From Arthrobacter sp. OVS8 (GTDB lineage: Bacteria; Actinomycetota; Actinomycetes; Actinomycetales; Micrococcaceae): a stretch of 64,000 nucleotides of DNA. The position numbers and the translations under genes were made by a program. Shown here piece by piece: positions 1 through 9,221 of the stretch (the stretch's first letter is position 1; each line of letters begins with the position of its first letter). The stretch is taken from positions 1,054,001 through 1,118,000 of the forward strand of contig CP116670.1 of the NCBI GenBank assembly GCA_028370155.1, written 5' to 3'. The notes beneath the pieces are model-generated. The model was given only the letters and a program-made list of their open reading frames with translations. It was not told the origin of the DNA and did not search any database.

Positions 1-126
1 GTCCTCGACGCTGGGGTAGCCGGCGGGGAGGTAGCCGATCAGGGCAGCGCGGCCCTGGGCTTTGGCCCGGTCAATGGCCGCGGCCGACTTGCTGGCCCTC
101 TGGACAGTCGATTCGACGTGGTTCAC
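1..126 (-). CDS. trpA: tryptophan synthase alpha chain, N-terminal part
   Basis: Only the first 42 codons lie in the window; the rest is beyond position 1. Reading starts at GTG 126 and gives [20 protein letters not shown] followed by [17 protein letters not shown], which is the start of TrpA (the [11 protein letters not shown] motif precedes the first beta strand). The GTG overlaps the TGA of trpB by four bases, the usual sign of translational coupling between the two subunits of tryptophan synthase. TrpA cleaves indole-3-glycerol phosphate to indole, which is channelled to TrpB. Identification rests on this short segment plus the neighbour. Confidence 0.85.
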   Translation of the reverse strand, partial: MNHVESTVQRASKSAAAIDRAKAQGRAALIGYLPAGYPSVED

Positions 127-1461
127 AGCTGCTCCCCCTCTTTGGCGATTTCGTGCTCGGGTGAATCCTTGTCCAGCAGGTCGAACCATTCCGCGGCGGT
201 GGCCACGTCCTTGTCGCCGCGGCCGGAGAGGTTGACCACCACGATCTTGTCGGATGCGGCGCCGGACTCCCCGCCCGCCGACTCAGCCTCGGCGGCGAGC
301 CGCTGGCCGACCTTGATGGCGCCGGCCAGGGCGTGTGCCGACTCGATGGCCGGGATGATCCCCTCGGTGCGGCAGAGCAGCCGGAACGCGTCCATGGCCT
401 CGCTGTCCGTGATGGGCTCGTAGCTGACGCGTCCGATGTCGGCGAGGTAGGAGTGCTCAGGGCCCACGCCGGGGTAGTCCAGGCCGGCGGAGATGGAGTG
501 CGACTCGATGGTCTGGCCGTCGTCGTCCTGCATCAGGTATGAGCGGGCGCCGTGCAGGACACCGGGCTTGCCGAGTGTGATGGTGGCGGCATGGCGGCCG
601 GTCTCGACGCCGTCGCCGCCGGCTTCGAAGCCGTAGATCCGGACCGACGGATCGTCCAGGAAGCCGTGGAAGATGCCGATCGCGTTGGAACCGCCGCCGA
701 TGCAGGCGCACACGGCGTCGGGCAGGCGGCCGGTCTGCTCCAGGATCTGGGCGCGGGCCTCCTCTCCGATGACCTCATGGAAGTAACGGACCATGGCCGG
801 GAACGGGTGGGCCCCGGCGGCGGTGCCCAGCAGGTAGTGGGTGTTGTCCACATTGGCGACCCAGTCGCGGAGCGCCTCGTTGATGGCGTCTTTGAGGGTC
901 TGCGACCCGTTGGTGACCGGGATGACCGTGGCTCCGAGGAGCTCCATCCGGGCCACGTTTAGGGCCTGCCGGCGGCAGTCCTCGGCGCCCATGTACACAA
1001 CACATTCCAGGCCCATCAGGGCGGCGGCCGTGGCGCTGGCGACGCCGTGCTGCCCGGCGCCGGTTTCGGCGATGACCCGGGTCTTGCCCATGCGCTTGGC
1101 CAGGAGCGCCTGGCCCAGCACGTTGTTGATCTTGTGCGAACCGGTGTGGTTGAGGTCCTCGCGCTTGAGGAAGATCCGCACTCCCCGGCGTGCTCCGCGA
1201 AACGCTTGGCCTCGGTCAGCAGCGACGGCCGGCCGGAGTAATTCTTGTTCAGCTCCGCGATCTGCGCGGTGAATTCGGGATCGGCCTTGGCTTTCTGGAA
1301 GGTGTCCTCCAGCTCATCCAGGGCAGCGATGAGCGACTCGGGCATCCACCGGCCGCCGTACGAGCCGAAGTAGGGCCCGGGGCGTGCCGCAGGGATTCTC
1401 CACCCTGCAGGAACGCGTCCACTGCGCTTTCGTCTGAGCCGGCTGCTGGCGCATCGACCAT
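123..1461 (-). CDS. trpB: tryptophan synthase beta chain, two apparent frameshifts
   Basis: PLP enzyme that condenses indole with serine to give tryptophan, partner of TrpA. After repair the protein is 446 residues. It shows [13 protein letters not shown] near residue 30, the PLP lysine in [10 protein letters not shown] and the phosphate loop [12 protein letters not shown] 1461 is chosen because GGTGAG lies five to six bases upstream; an in-frame ATG at 1473 has a poorer site. Two one-base losses split the frame: one in the C/G run near 1390 (between RHAPG and PYFG) and one in the G run near 1186 (between FAEHAG and VRIFLKRED). Residues on both sides are fully conserved, so I read both as sequence errors. 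Next in the operon is trpA (overlap); trpC lies about 90 bases upstream. Confidence 0.95.
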
Positions 1462-1554
1462 CAGTCTCACCATCCTGTTCCACTGCTAACTAGATCTTCG
1501 GTGCCGCACGGAGGCGCCGGCGTCCGGACAGGCGTGGCCCGGCCGGAGCGCGGG

Positions 1555-2372
1555 TCAGGAACGTGCGGCGATTTCCTGGGCTCCGGCGGCCATAAATTCC
1601 GCGATCCGCTCCCGCGGGGTCGCGTCACTGACCAGGGCTTCGCCCACGAGGACCGCATTGGCGCCGTTTGAGGCGTAGTGCCGGACGTCGTCGACACCGC
1701 GTACACCCGACTCCGCGACGACGAGCGCGCCGGCGGGGATGCCTCCGGCGAGTTCGGCGAAGACGGAACGGTCGACGTCGAGCGTCTTAAGGTTGCGCAC
1801 GTTGACGCCGATGATCCGCGCCTCGGCGGCCACTGCTCGTTCGATTTCCTCGGCCGTGTGCGTCTCGACGAGCACGTTCATGCCGAGTTGGCGGCTGAGG
1901 AGCTGTATTCGCGCAGCTGCGCGTCGGACAGGGACGCCACGATCAGCAGGATCAGGTCGGCCCCGTGTGCCCGGGCCTCCCAGATCTGGTACTCGTCGAT
2001 CATGAAGTCCTTGCGCAGCAGCGGGATGTCCACGGCTGCGCGGACGGCGTCAAGATCGGCGAGGGAGCCGTTGAAGCGGCGCTGTTCGGTCAGGACGCTG
2101 ATTACAGCCGCGCCGCCGTCGGCATACTGCACGGCGAGCGAGGCGGGGTCCGCGATGCTGGCGAGGTCGCCCTTGGAGGGGCTGCGGCGCTTGATTTCGG
2201 CGATCACTTTCAGCTGACCGCGTGTGGCCGCGGGGCCGCCCAAGGCGGTCCAGGCATCGCGCGCCGGCGCGGCCGCGGCCGCGCGCTCCTTCAGTTCCGC
2301 GAGCGAAACGAGGCGCTGACGGGCCTCCATATCCTCCCTGACACCGGCATTGATGTCATCGAGAACAGTCAC
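1555..2372 (-). CDS. trpC: indole-3-glycerol phosphate synthase, one apparent frameshift
   Basis: Converts CdRP to indole-3-glycerol phosphate in tryptophan synthesis. It starts at GTG 2372 ([14 protein letters not shown]), two bases after the stop of the preceding small membrane protein gene. Repaired length is 272 residues, normal for a monofunctional TrpC TIM barrel. Family motifs are [10 protein letters not shown] in the N-terminal third, [12 protein letters not shown] in the middle and VVAESGV near the end. The frame breaks at 1899-1900, where a CTCC on the coding strand should be CTCCC; adding one C joins REYSS to [14 protein letters not shown]. The trpCBA order with small membrane proteins upstream is typical of actinobacteria. 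Confidence 0.93.
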
Positions 2373-2374
2373 CC

Positions 2375-2665
2375 TCAGTGGCCGGAGTTCTTCAGCTTGC
2401 TGCCGCCCACACCGTAGCCGGCCTTGCGCATAACGAACCCGACGACCAGTCCGGCCAGCATTACCACGCCGCCCGCGATGAAGATCGGGGTGTTGGCGAT
2501 GACAAAGGCGATGGACATAATGAGGGCGCCGACGAGCATCACAAAGACGGTGGTCCAGGCGGCGGGGCTGTTGCCGTGGCCGGTCGGTTCGCTGTGATCG
2601 ATGTCGTCGTAGGAGTAGCCGGTTCCGGCAGCGGGCTTGGGGGCGGAAACAGGGGCGTTGCTCAT
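2375..2665 (-). CDS. HGxxPAAW-type small membrane protein
   Basis: A 96-residue protein starting at ATG 2665 behind a strong GAGGAG ribosome site. The N-terminal 30 residues are soluble and contain [17 protein letters not shown], the signature that gives this actinobacterial family its name. Two hydrophobic helices follow (about residues 40-60 and 64-85), with a basic, glycine-rich tail. It sits between the Trp-associated membrane protein and trpC, two bases from trpC. Its molecular function is unknown; the conserved location in trp operons suggests a role linked to tryptophan synthesis or transport, but that is inference. Confidence 0.85.
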   Translation of the reverse strand: MSNAPVSAPKPAAGTGYSYDDIDHSEPTGHGNSPAAWTTVFVMLVGALIMSIAFVIANTPIFIAGGVVMLAGLVVGFVMRKAGYGVGGSKLKNSGH

Positions 2666-2777
2666 TGAAATCTCCTCAGGGTGAATACTGCTTACATTCT
2701 GCCATTTTTGGCGGCGATATTGGCCGCGTTGCGGGCGCGTTACCGGCCGCGCTGATCGGAGCGCCCGCGGCATCGGC

Positions 2778-3425
2778 TCAGGTCGGGTCGTCGCCGCGGG
2801 ACAAACGGTCCCAGCTGTCGATCTCGTCCGCCGGCCCCGCCGGGGCCGCGGTCCCGCCGGCCGGGGTGCCTGCTGCACTGCCTGCCGACGGTGTGTCGTA
2901 TTTCGTGCGGGACTTCCAGTACCGTCCCGCCGGGATGATCAGCAGGGCGCTGAGCCCCAGCAGGATGCCGGCGACGACGGCGAGGGCCGGGAAGACCGTG
3001 ACGTCCACGTTCACGTCGCTGCCGGTGATGCCGGTGGCGGCGGCGATTGAGCCCTGGGCGGCGGCCAGCGGGTCCGCAATCACGATGGCGGCCGCGCTGA
3101 CAATGCCTGCGGCGGCCAGCAGGATGAGTGCCGTGATGATCCAGCGGGCGATGCGGCCGGCAATGGACGCAGCCAGGCCGCCGGCGAGGGCCACCAGGGC
3201 GAGGGCCGTCACGGTGGTGGCGGCTTTGCTGCCCTGTACCTGCAGCCCGTCCTGGCTGTTGACTGCCTGGCCGAGCTGGGCCGGGTCCAGGTGGACGGTG
3301 AGCCAAGTCTGCGTTGTGGTGCCGAAGACGGCCAGCGCGAGGGCGGCGATGGCCAGGACCAGGGTCGATTTCCGGGCCCAGCGGGGAACGGTGGGGCTGG
3401 TGCTCTTGACGGTGGCGCCGCTCAT
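2778..3425 (-). CDS. Trp biosynthesis-associated membrane protein (TIGR02234-like)
   Basis: A 215-residue integral membrane protein with four predicted helices (about residues 20-42, 70-92, 98-120 and 145-167). The arrangement, the WLTVHL segment after helix one and the acidic tail ending DSWDRLSRGDDPT are those of the actinobacterial family found in trp operons. Its ATG (3425) overlaps the trpE stop as ATGA. Function is not established experimentally to my knowledge; location argues for a role with anthranilate or tryptophan at the membrane. The frame is intact. Confidence 0.85.
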   Translation of the reverse strand: MSGATVKSTSPTVPRWARKSTLVLAIAALALAVFGTTTQTWLTVHLDPAQLGQAVNSQDGLQVQGSKAATTVTALALVALAGGLAASIAGRIARWIITALILLAAAGIVSAAAIVIADPLAAAQGSIAAATGITGSDVNVDVTVFPALAVVAGILLGLSALLIIPAGRYWKSRTKYDTPSAGSAAGTPAGGTAAPAGPADEIDSWDRLSRGDDPT

Positions 3426-4987
3426 GACTGCGTCCCGGCGTCGGTAATGGATTCTGCCGTGATGTTGCGCAGCGACCGGGCCGTGTGGACGGCGCGCATC
3501 GGGGCGGCGGCCTTGTTGACGGTTTCCAGTGCCTCGGTGGCGTTGACCGAGTCGGCCACGATGCCGCCGCCGGCCTGGACATAGGCGCGCCCCTCCCGGA
3601 GCAGGGCCGAGCGGATGGCGATGGCCATGTCCATGTCGCCGGCGAAGTCGAGGTAGCCCACCACTCCGCCGTAGATCCCGCGGCGGTGCGGCTCCAGCTC
3701 ATCGAGCAGGCGCAGTGCCCGCGGCTTCGGCGCGCCGGACAGGGTTCCGGCCGGGAAGGTCGCCTTGAGCACGTCGTAGGCCTTGGCCGTGGGCGCCAGT
3801 TTGCCCACGACGGTGGAGACGAGGTGCATGATGTGGCTGAAGCGTTCCACCTCCATGAACTGCGTGACGTCGACGGAGCCGGCCACGCAGACCTTGGAGA
3901 GGTCGTTGCGGGAAAGATCCACCAGCATCAGGTGTTCGGCGCGTTCCTTCTCGTCCGCGAGGAGCTCTTCGGCCAGGGCCTTGTCCGCCTCCACGGTTTT
4001 GCCGCGCGGACGGGAACCGGCGATGGGGTGGGTGATGACTTCCTCGCCCGTCACGGTCACCAGCGCTTCCGGGGAGGACCCGACGATGGAGTACTGCCGG
4101 CCGTTGGCGTCCTCGAGGCTGAAGATGTACATGTATGGGCTGGGGTTGGTGTTCCGGAGCACCCGGTAGACGTCCAGCGGGTCCGCCCCGCATTCCATTT
4201 CGAAGCGGCGCGAGATGACCACCTGGAACACTTCGCCGTCGACGATCGCTTCCTTGCCGCGGTCCAGGGCGGCGAGGTAGTCCGTCTCGTCCCAGCGTTC
4301 CTGCACGCTGGAGGCGAAGTCCAGGGCCGCCGGGTCCAGCACGGAGACCGGCTGCTTGACGGGGGCGCTGACCTGCGCCAGCAGGGCCTTGACCCGTGCG
4401 ACGGCGTCGTGCCACGCCTCGTCGACCCGCTCGGTGCTGTTGTCGAAGTTGATCGCGTTGGCGATCAGCAGGACGGTGCCGTCCATGTTGTCGTGCACCG
4501 CCATGTCGGTGACCAGGTTCAGCGCCATCTCCGGCAGGTCCAGGTCGTCCTCGGGCGGGCTGGTCAGCCTCTCCCAGTGCCGGACGGTTTCCCAGCCGAG
4601 GAATCCGACCAGGCCGGAGGTGAACGGCGGGAGGTCCTCGAAGCGGTCCGTGCGGAGGGCTTCGACGGTGTCGCGGATGGCATCCACCGGGCTGCCGCCG
4701 AGCGGCACACCGACGGGAGGCTCGCCGAGCCAGTGCGCCTGGCCGTCCTTGGTGGTCAGGGTGGCCCGTGAGCGGGCCCCGATGAAGGAGTACCGGGACC
4801 AGGAGCCGCCGACGGCCGCGGATTCCATCAGGAACGTGCCCGGCTGGCCCTGGGCGAGTTTGCGGTACAGCCCGATCGGGGTTTCGGCGTCAGCAAGGAC
4901 CTTCAGCCGGACAGGGATGACACGGCTGTGGCCTGCGAGTTCACGGAACTCCTCCAGGCCCGGGCTGATGATTCCAAGGTCCTGCAT
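3422..4987 (-). CDS. trpE: anthranilate synthase component I
   Basis: 521 residues, intact. Makes anthranilate from chorismate using ammonia supplied by TrpG, which is not in this window. The N-terminal domain carries a feedback-site segment, LMESAAVGGSWSRYSFIG. The catalytic chorismate-binding domain has IVGSSPEALV, AGSRPRG and PAGTLSGAPKPRA. ATG 4987 begins MQDLGIISPGLEEF; the ribosome site upstream is weak. The reading frame stays open upstream as an accident of broken hisI frames, so a longer start is rejected. It is followed by the Trp-associated membrane protein with an ATGA overlap. No tryptophan-codon leader peptide is visible upstream. Confidence 0.96.
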   Translation of the reverse strand: MQDLGIISPGLEEFRELAGHSRVIPVRLKVLADAETPIGLYRKLAQGQPGTFLMESAAVGGSWSRYSFIGARSRATLTTKDGQAHWLGEPPVGVPLGGSPVDAIRDTVEALRTDRFEDLPPFTSGLVGFLGWETVRHWERLTSPPEDDLDLPEMALNLVTDMAVHDNMDGTVLLIANAINFDNSTERVDEAWHDAVARVKALLAQVSAPVKQPVSVLDPAALDFASSVQERWDETDYLAALDRGKEAIVDGEVFQVVISRRFEMECGADPLDVYRVLRNTNPSPYMYIFSLEDANGRQYSIVGSSPEALVTVTGEEVITHPIAGSRPRGKTVEADKALAEELLADEKERAEHLMLVDLSRNDLSKVCVAGSVDVTQFMEVERFSHIMHLVSTVVGKLAPTAKAYDVLKATFPAGTLSGAPKPRALRLLDELEPHRRGIYGGVVGYLDFAGDMDMAIAIRSALLREGRAYVQAGGGIVADSVNATEALETVNKAAAPMRAVHTARSLRNITAESITDAGTQS

Positions 4988-5056
4988 GGCTGTGGTTTCC
5001 GCCTGTTCTTTCAGTGGTCCTGAAGGGTTGGTGTGTTGCGGGATCGTCCCGCCTGG

Positions 5057-5116
5057 TGCGGCTGTTCTGGTTAATGCGGCTGTGCTGATTCTTGCGGCCG
5101 TGCTGGTTCCTGCGGC
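5057..5116. repeat. 18-bp tandem repeat between hisI and trpE
   Basis: Three imperfect 18-base units start at 5057, 5075 and 5093 (consensus TGCGGCTGTGCTGGTTCC), followed by a partial fourth. They lie in the 167-base gap between the hisI stop and the trpE start. The spacing is a multiple of three, but neither strand shows a credible small gene or a run of Trp codons. Seen directly; function unknown. Confidence 0.75.
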
Positions 5117-5154
5117 TTCGGCCGGGAGGCTCCCGGGCCGCCGTCGGCTGCGGG

Positions 5155-5616
5155 TCAGCCGGCGTGACCGGTGACGGCGTCGAGTCCGCGCCCCTCGAAG
5201 CAGGTCCGGGTTCCGGTGTGGCAGGCCGCTCCCACCTGGTCCACGCGGACCAGCAGCGCGTCGCCGTCGCAGTCCATCGCGAGCGACTTGACCCACTGCA
5301 CGTGGCCGGACGTGTCCCCCTTGCCAGTACTCCTGACGGGAGCGCGAATAGAACGTCACCCGTCCGGTGGTCATGGTGCGGTGCAGGGCTTCGTCGTCCA
5401 TCCAGCCGAGCATCAGGACCTCGTTGGTATCGAACTGCTGCACGATCGCTGCGACCAGGCCGGCGCTGTCCCTTTTCAGGGCGCCGGCAAGTTCCGCGGG
5501 GAGGGGCTTGGGGGCGCCGCGGACGCGGGCGCGGTGGGACCTGGGCGGACCCCGTCGATAGCGTTTCCGCTGACGGCGTTTCCCTCGGGACGGGCGGGGG
5601 CAGGCTGCTCAGACAT
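5155..5616 (-). CDS. hisI: phosphoribosyl-AMP cyclohydrolase, two apparent frameshift sites
   Basis: Third step of histidine synthesis, opening the adenine ring of PR-AMP. The repaired protein is about 154 residues: a variable 35-residue head ([17 protein letters not shown]), then [33 protein letters not shown], the metal-binding [13 protein letters not shown] and the zinc cysteine segment [11 protein letters not shown]. The C-terminal part is in a third frame that ends at TGA 5157-5155. Breaks: one C lost from the run near 5510, and two bases lost near 5325 (YWQGG should read YWRKGDTSG). It is the gene upstream of trpE, so his and trp genes are mixed in this block. Confidence 0.9.
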
Positions 5617-5771
5617 CGCCTCAAGTCTAGTGCCTCGGGGCCGGGCACCGCCCAGTTGCCCGGCGCTGCGCTTAACATCGGCGTCACCACGGTGTGAATC
5701 GTCTCCCAAGGGCCACAACGACGGCGGTTCAGGTGCACACGCGCCGCCGTCTCGTGCTAGTTTCACAAGTG

Positions 5772-6414
5772 ATGCATTTCGTCGATCCTTCCCGAGAAGT
5801 TCTGGCCGAAACCTTACTGGCGGCCGGTCCTGACTCCCCACGCTCTGCAAGGGCTGGCTTACCAGGGATCTTGCCGCCCACCTGTACCTGCGCGAGCGGA
5901 AAGCCGCCGTCGGACTCGGACTCCTGTTCAAACGTTTGTCCAAGGCCTCGGACCAGGCCACGGCCGAGCTGGCCGCGACGCTCAAGACGCCGGAGGACTA
6001 CAACAGGCTGGTCAATTCCTTCCGTGCCGGCCCGTCCGCGTTCTCCCCATGAAGATCAAGGCCCTGGACGAAAGCGCCAACCTGATCGAATACTTCGTCC
6101 ACACTGAGGACGTCCGCCGCGCCGTCGACCGCTGGGCTCCCCGCGCCCTGGACGAGGAGTATTCCGACGCCCTGTGGGACGAACTGGTGAAGCGGGCGGC
6201 CATCCTCTACCGCGGCGTTGACCTCGGAATCGTCCTGGTGCGCCCGTCCGGACCCCGCCATGTCGCCAAGCGCGCCCCGGTGTCCGTGGCGATCGTCGGC
6301 GATCCGGGTGAACTCCTGATGCACGCCCACGGCCGTACCCGCCATGCGCTGGTGACCTTCGAAGGCCAGCCGGACGCCGTCGCGCTCCTGCAGTCCGCCG
6401 AAGTGGGACTCTAA
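5772..6414 (+). CDS. TIGR03085-family metal-binding protein, two apparent frameshifts
   Basis: Repaired length is 214 residues. It starts MHFVDPSREVLAETLLAAGP and ends in FEGQPDAVALLQSAEVGL. The helical N-terminal part contains LTRDLAAHLYLRERKAA and FVHTEDVRRAVDRW, typical of the DinB/mycothiol maleylpyruvate isomerase-like fold of this actinobacterial family. Histidines in AAHL and VHTEDV are likely metal ligands (inference from the fold). Frame breaks are one C lost in TCCCC near 5846 and one C lost in TCCCC near 6043. It is monocistronic on the plus strand and convergent with hisF across an inverted repeat. Substrate unknown. Confidence 0.85.
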
Positions 6415-6433
6415 GTCCCCACCCCAAACACAG

Positions 6434-6496
6434 CAACGCGGGGTCACTTACCGCCCATAATCCCCTCCGGGACGGGCGGTAAGTGACCCCGCGTTG
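6434..6496. terminator. 23-bp perfect inverted repeat between convergent genes
   Basis: Arms 6434-6456 and 6474-6496 are perfect reverse complements (CAACGCGGGGTCACTTACCG plus CCC), with a 17-base loop. The element occupies the space between the stops of the TIGR03085 gene and hisF, which converge. It has no clear T tract, but its size and position suit a bidirectional terminator. The outer AACGCGGGGTCACT arm recurs at 22696-22764, also between convergent genes, so it is a repeat family as well. Confidence 0.75.
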
Positions 6497-6511
6497 GTTA
6501 AGCGGGTGGGA

Positions 6512-7287
6512 CTAGCGGACTTCGAAGCCTGCTTCACGGATCGCGGACTTGACCTGGGCGATCATGTCCAGCGGCCCGAAGTGGAAGACCGACGCAGCGA
6601 GCACCGCATCAGCCCCTGCTGCCACGGCCGGCGGGAAGTGCTCCGGCTTGCCGGCACCGCCGGAAGCGATGAGCGGAACCTTGACGCCGGCCCGCGCGAG
6701 CCGGATCAGTTCCAGGTCGAAGCCGTCCTTGGTGCCGTCGGCGTCGATCGAGTTGAGCAGGATTTCACCCACGCCGCGGTCGGCCGCCTCGCGGGCCCAC
6801 GCGATGGCGTCGATCCCGGTGCCCTGGCGCCCGCCATGCGTGGTGACCTCGAAGCCGGAGGAGTGGGCTGCGACCCGGGACGGGTGCGGCGCGCATCGAG
6901 GGACAGCACGAGGACCTGGGAGCCGAAGTGCCGCGTGATTTCGTCGATGACGTCGGGACGGGCGACGGCGGCAGTGTTGATCGCCGCCTTGTCCGCGCCG
7001 CAGCGCAGGAGCCGGTCCACTTCGGCCACGCCGCGGACGCCGCCGCCGACGGTCAGCGGGATGAAGACTTCCTCGGCCGTGCGACGGACGACGTCGAAGG
7101 TGGTTTCGCGGTTGCCCGAGGAGGCCGTGACGTCGAGGAAGGTCAACTCGTCGGCGCCGCCGTTGTCATAGCGGTGGGCCAGTTCCACGGGGTCTCCGGC
7201 GTCGCGGAGTCCTTCGAAGTTGATGCCCTTGACCACGCGGCCGGCATCAACGTCCAGGCACGGGATAACGCGGACGGCTACAGCCAT
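6512..7287 (-). CDS. hisF: imidazole glycerol phosphate synthase cyclase subunit, one frameshift
   Basis: Forms imidazole glycerol phosphate and AICAR with ammonia from HisH (not in this window). Repaired length is 258 residues. ATG 7287 sits behind AGGAGAAG and gives [20 protein letters not shown], holding the catalytic aspartate of CLDVD. TVGGGVR, the later half [18 protein letters not shown] with the second catalytic aspartate, and [10 protein letters not shown] complete the TIM barrel. The frame breaks near 6890, between SLDARR and [14 protein letters not shown]. hisG and hisE follow the same strand upstream but with gaps, so this is a partial his cluster. Confidence 0.95.
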
Positions 7288-7333
7288 GACTTCTCCTGGT
7301 AATCGCTTTTACGGAAGGGTTACGCGGGCCGGG

Positions 7334-8176
7334 TCAGATGCGGCAGGCGTGGATGGTGCTGACCAGGATGGCGCGGGCGCCGAGGTCGTAGAGTTCGTCC
7401 ATGATCCGGTTGGTCTGCCGCTTCGGCACCATCGAACGGACGGCAACCCAGTCCGAATCGCGCAGCGGTGAAACGGTGGGAGACTCCAGTCCGGGCGTGA
7501 GCGCCGCGGCCTCTTCCACAAGCTCCTTGCGGATGTCGTAGTCCATCATGACGTACTGCCGCGCCACGAGGACGCCCTGCAGACGGCGGATCAGGACCTC
7601 GGCGGCCGGGTTCTGCTCGCCCTTGCGGCCGATCAGGACGGCTTCGGAGTTCAGGATGGGCTGGCCGAAGATCTCCATGCCGGCCGCCTTGAGCGTGTTG
7701 CCGGTTTCGACGACGTCGGCGATTGCGTCCGCGACGCCGAGCCGCACGGAGGATTCCACGGCGCCGTCGAGGCGGACCACCTTGGCCTTGATGCCGCGAT
7801 CGGCGAGGTAGCCGCGGAGCAGTCCGTCGTAGCTGGTGGCGAGGCGTTTGCCTTCAAGCTCTTCGACGGTGCTGAAGTCGCCCACCGGGCCGGCGAAACG
7901 GAAGGTGGAGGCGGCGAAGCCCAGCGGGAGCAGTTCTTCGGCGTCAACCTCGGCGTCGAGGAGCAGGTCGCGGCCGGTGATGCCGACGTCGAGCGTGCCC
8001 TGGCCGACGTACACAGCGATGTCGCGGGGGCGGAGGAAGAAGAATTCAATATCGTTGTCCGGGTCCAGCATGACCAGCTCGCGGGTGTCGCGGCGCTGGC
8101 GGTAGCCGGCCTCGGCGAGCATGGCGGAGGCGGCTTCGGACAGGGAGCCCTTGTTCGGGACGGCAACTCTCAGCAT
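7334..8176 (-). CDS. hisG: ATP phosphoribosyltransferase
   Basis: First and feedback-regulated step of histidine synthesis. 280 residues, intact. The length and C-terminal region ([20 protein letters not shown] and [14 protein letters not shown]) show the long, HisZ-independent form with its regulatory ACT-like domain. [12 protein letters not shown] at the N-terminus fixes the start at ATG 8176; the frame is open 29 codons further but without family similarity. [12 protein letters not shown] is the PRPP-binding loop region. It lies 46 bases from hisF and 135 bases from hisE on the same strand. Confidence 0.96.
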   Translation of the reverse strand: MLRVAVPNKGSLSEAASAMLAEAGYRQRRDTRELVMLDPDNDIEFFFLRPRDIAVYVGQGTLDVGITGRDLLLDAEVDAEELLPLGFAASTFRFAGPVGDFSTVEELEGKRLATSYDGLLRGYLADRGIKAKVVRLDGAVESSVRLGVADAIADVVETGNTLKAAGMEIFGQPILNSEAVLIGRKGEQNPAAEVLIRRLQGVLVARQYVMMDYDIRKELVEEAAALTPGLESPTVSPLRDSDWVAVRSMVPKRQTNRIMDELYDLGARAILVSTIHACRI

Positions 8177-8311
8177 TGGGGAGGTCTTTCTTGGTCGGGA
8201 CGCAGTCCGTTCAAAAACAGTTCGTCCAGTATCAGTCGGTTCAGGCACAGCGGGCCACGCCATACACCGGATCCGCAGGGCAGGGCCCGGGCAGTTCCGG
8301 CGGGAACGTGG

Positions 8312-8575
8312 CTAGAGATGCTTGTAGACGTCTTCCAGGCTGAGACCTTTGGCGAGCATCAGAACCTGCAGGTGATAGAGCAGCTGCGAGATCTCTTCAG
8401 CGGCGGCTTCATCGGATTCGTACTCGGCAGCCATCCAGACCTCGGCTGCTTCCTCCACGACTTTCTTGCCGATGCCGTGGACTCCGGAATCCAGTTCGGC
8501 GACGGTGCGGGAGCCCTCCGGACGGACGGCCGCCTTCTCACTCAGTTCTGCGAACAGCGATTCGAAATTCTTCAC
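8312..8575 (-). CDS. hisE: phosphoribosyl-ATP pyrophosphatase
   Basis: Second step of histidine synthesis. 87 residues from GTG 8575 ([15 protein letters not shown]), with GGAGG immediately upstream. The all-alpha MazG-like fold shows [18 protein letters not shown], the metal-binding glutamates, and [16 protein letters not shown], both standard for HisE. It is a separate gene rather than a HisIE fusion, which fits hisI lying apart at 5.2-5.6 kb. Confidence 0.95.
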   Translation of the reverse strand: MKNFESLFAELSEKAAVRPEGSRTVAELDSGVHGIGKKVVEEAAEVWMAAEYESDEAAAEEISQLLYHLQVLMLAKGLSLEDVYKHL

Positions 8576-8658
8576 ACCCTCCAGCCTACTTGCTCGCGGG
8601 CGGTGGGCGCCTTCCGGGGCTCGCATGACGGCGGGGATGTGAGCGATTCCACAGGGCG

Positions 8659-8697
8659 GGGTTCGGCCGGGCCGTCTCCAGGTTCACGGCCGAACCC
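8659..8697 (-). terminator. hairpin downstream of ribH
   Basis: Arms GGGTTCGGCCG (8659-8669) and CGGCCGAACCC (8687-8697) form a perfect 11-bp stem with a 17-base loop, 20 bases past the ribH stop. There is no T tract, so it may be a rho-dependent or stabilising structure rather than a classic terminator. Confidence 0.45.
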
Positions 8698-8717
8698 TTG
8701 CCTGCTTCCCAGCGGTA

Positions 8718-9203
8718 CTAGCTGAACTGCTGGAGCGTCACCGCGGTGGCGAGGGCGGCGGTGACGGCTTCGTGGCCTTTGTCCTCGGTGGAGCCCGGCA
8801 GCCCGGCCCGGTCGATGCCCTGCTGTTCCGTGTCGCAGGTCAGAACGCCGAAGCCCACCGGGACGCCGGTGCGTACCGAGACCTCGGTCAGTCCCAGCGT
8901 GGCCGCCTCGCAGACGTACTCGAAGTGCGGGGTTCCGCCGCGGATCACGACGCCGAGGGCCACGACCGCGTCGAAGTGCGGTGCCAGCCGCGCGGCGGCC
9001 ACGGGGAGTTCGAACGTACCCGGAACCCGGAGCACGGTCGGTTCGCTGATGCCGGCGTCCTTCGCCGCACGGAGGGCACCGTCCAGCAGTCCGTTCATGA
9101 TCTGGGTGTGCCAGCTGGCTGCCACGATGGCCAGCTTCAGCCGGGAGGTCTCTTCCGGGTTGAAGGTGCTGAGGTCAATCTGTGGTGCGCCGTGTCCGCT
9201 CAT
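8718..9203 (-). CDS. ribH: 6,7-dimethyl-8-ribityllumazine synthase
   Basis: Penultimate step of riboflavin synthesis; condenses ArP with dihydroxybutanone phosphate in an icosahedral or pentameric shell. 161 residues, intact, from ATG 9203. Motifs are [48 protein letters not shown] and [13 protein letters not shown]. Last gene of the riboflavin operon, 18 bases after ribBA. Confidence 0.97.
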   Translation of the reverse strand: MSGHGAPQIDLSTFNPEETSRLKLAIVAASWHTQIMNGLLDGALRAAKDAGISEPTVLRVPGTFELPVAAARLAPHFDAVVALGVVIRGGTPHFEYVCEAATLGLTEVSVRTGVPVGFGVLTCDTEQQGIDRAGLPGSTEDKGHEAVTAALATAVTLQQFS

Positions 9204-9221
9204 CTGTGAATCCTTGTTCTG

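Noticed and set aside
5057..5154. Trp attenuator leader peptide before trpE
   Set aside because: No short frame with clustered Trp codons and no terminator/antiterminator hairpin pair on the minus strand.
4988..5443. N-terminal extension of TrpE by 152 codons
   Set aside because: The frame is open only because hisI is broken; the extension encodes part of HisI and then low-complexity sequence.
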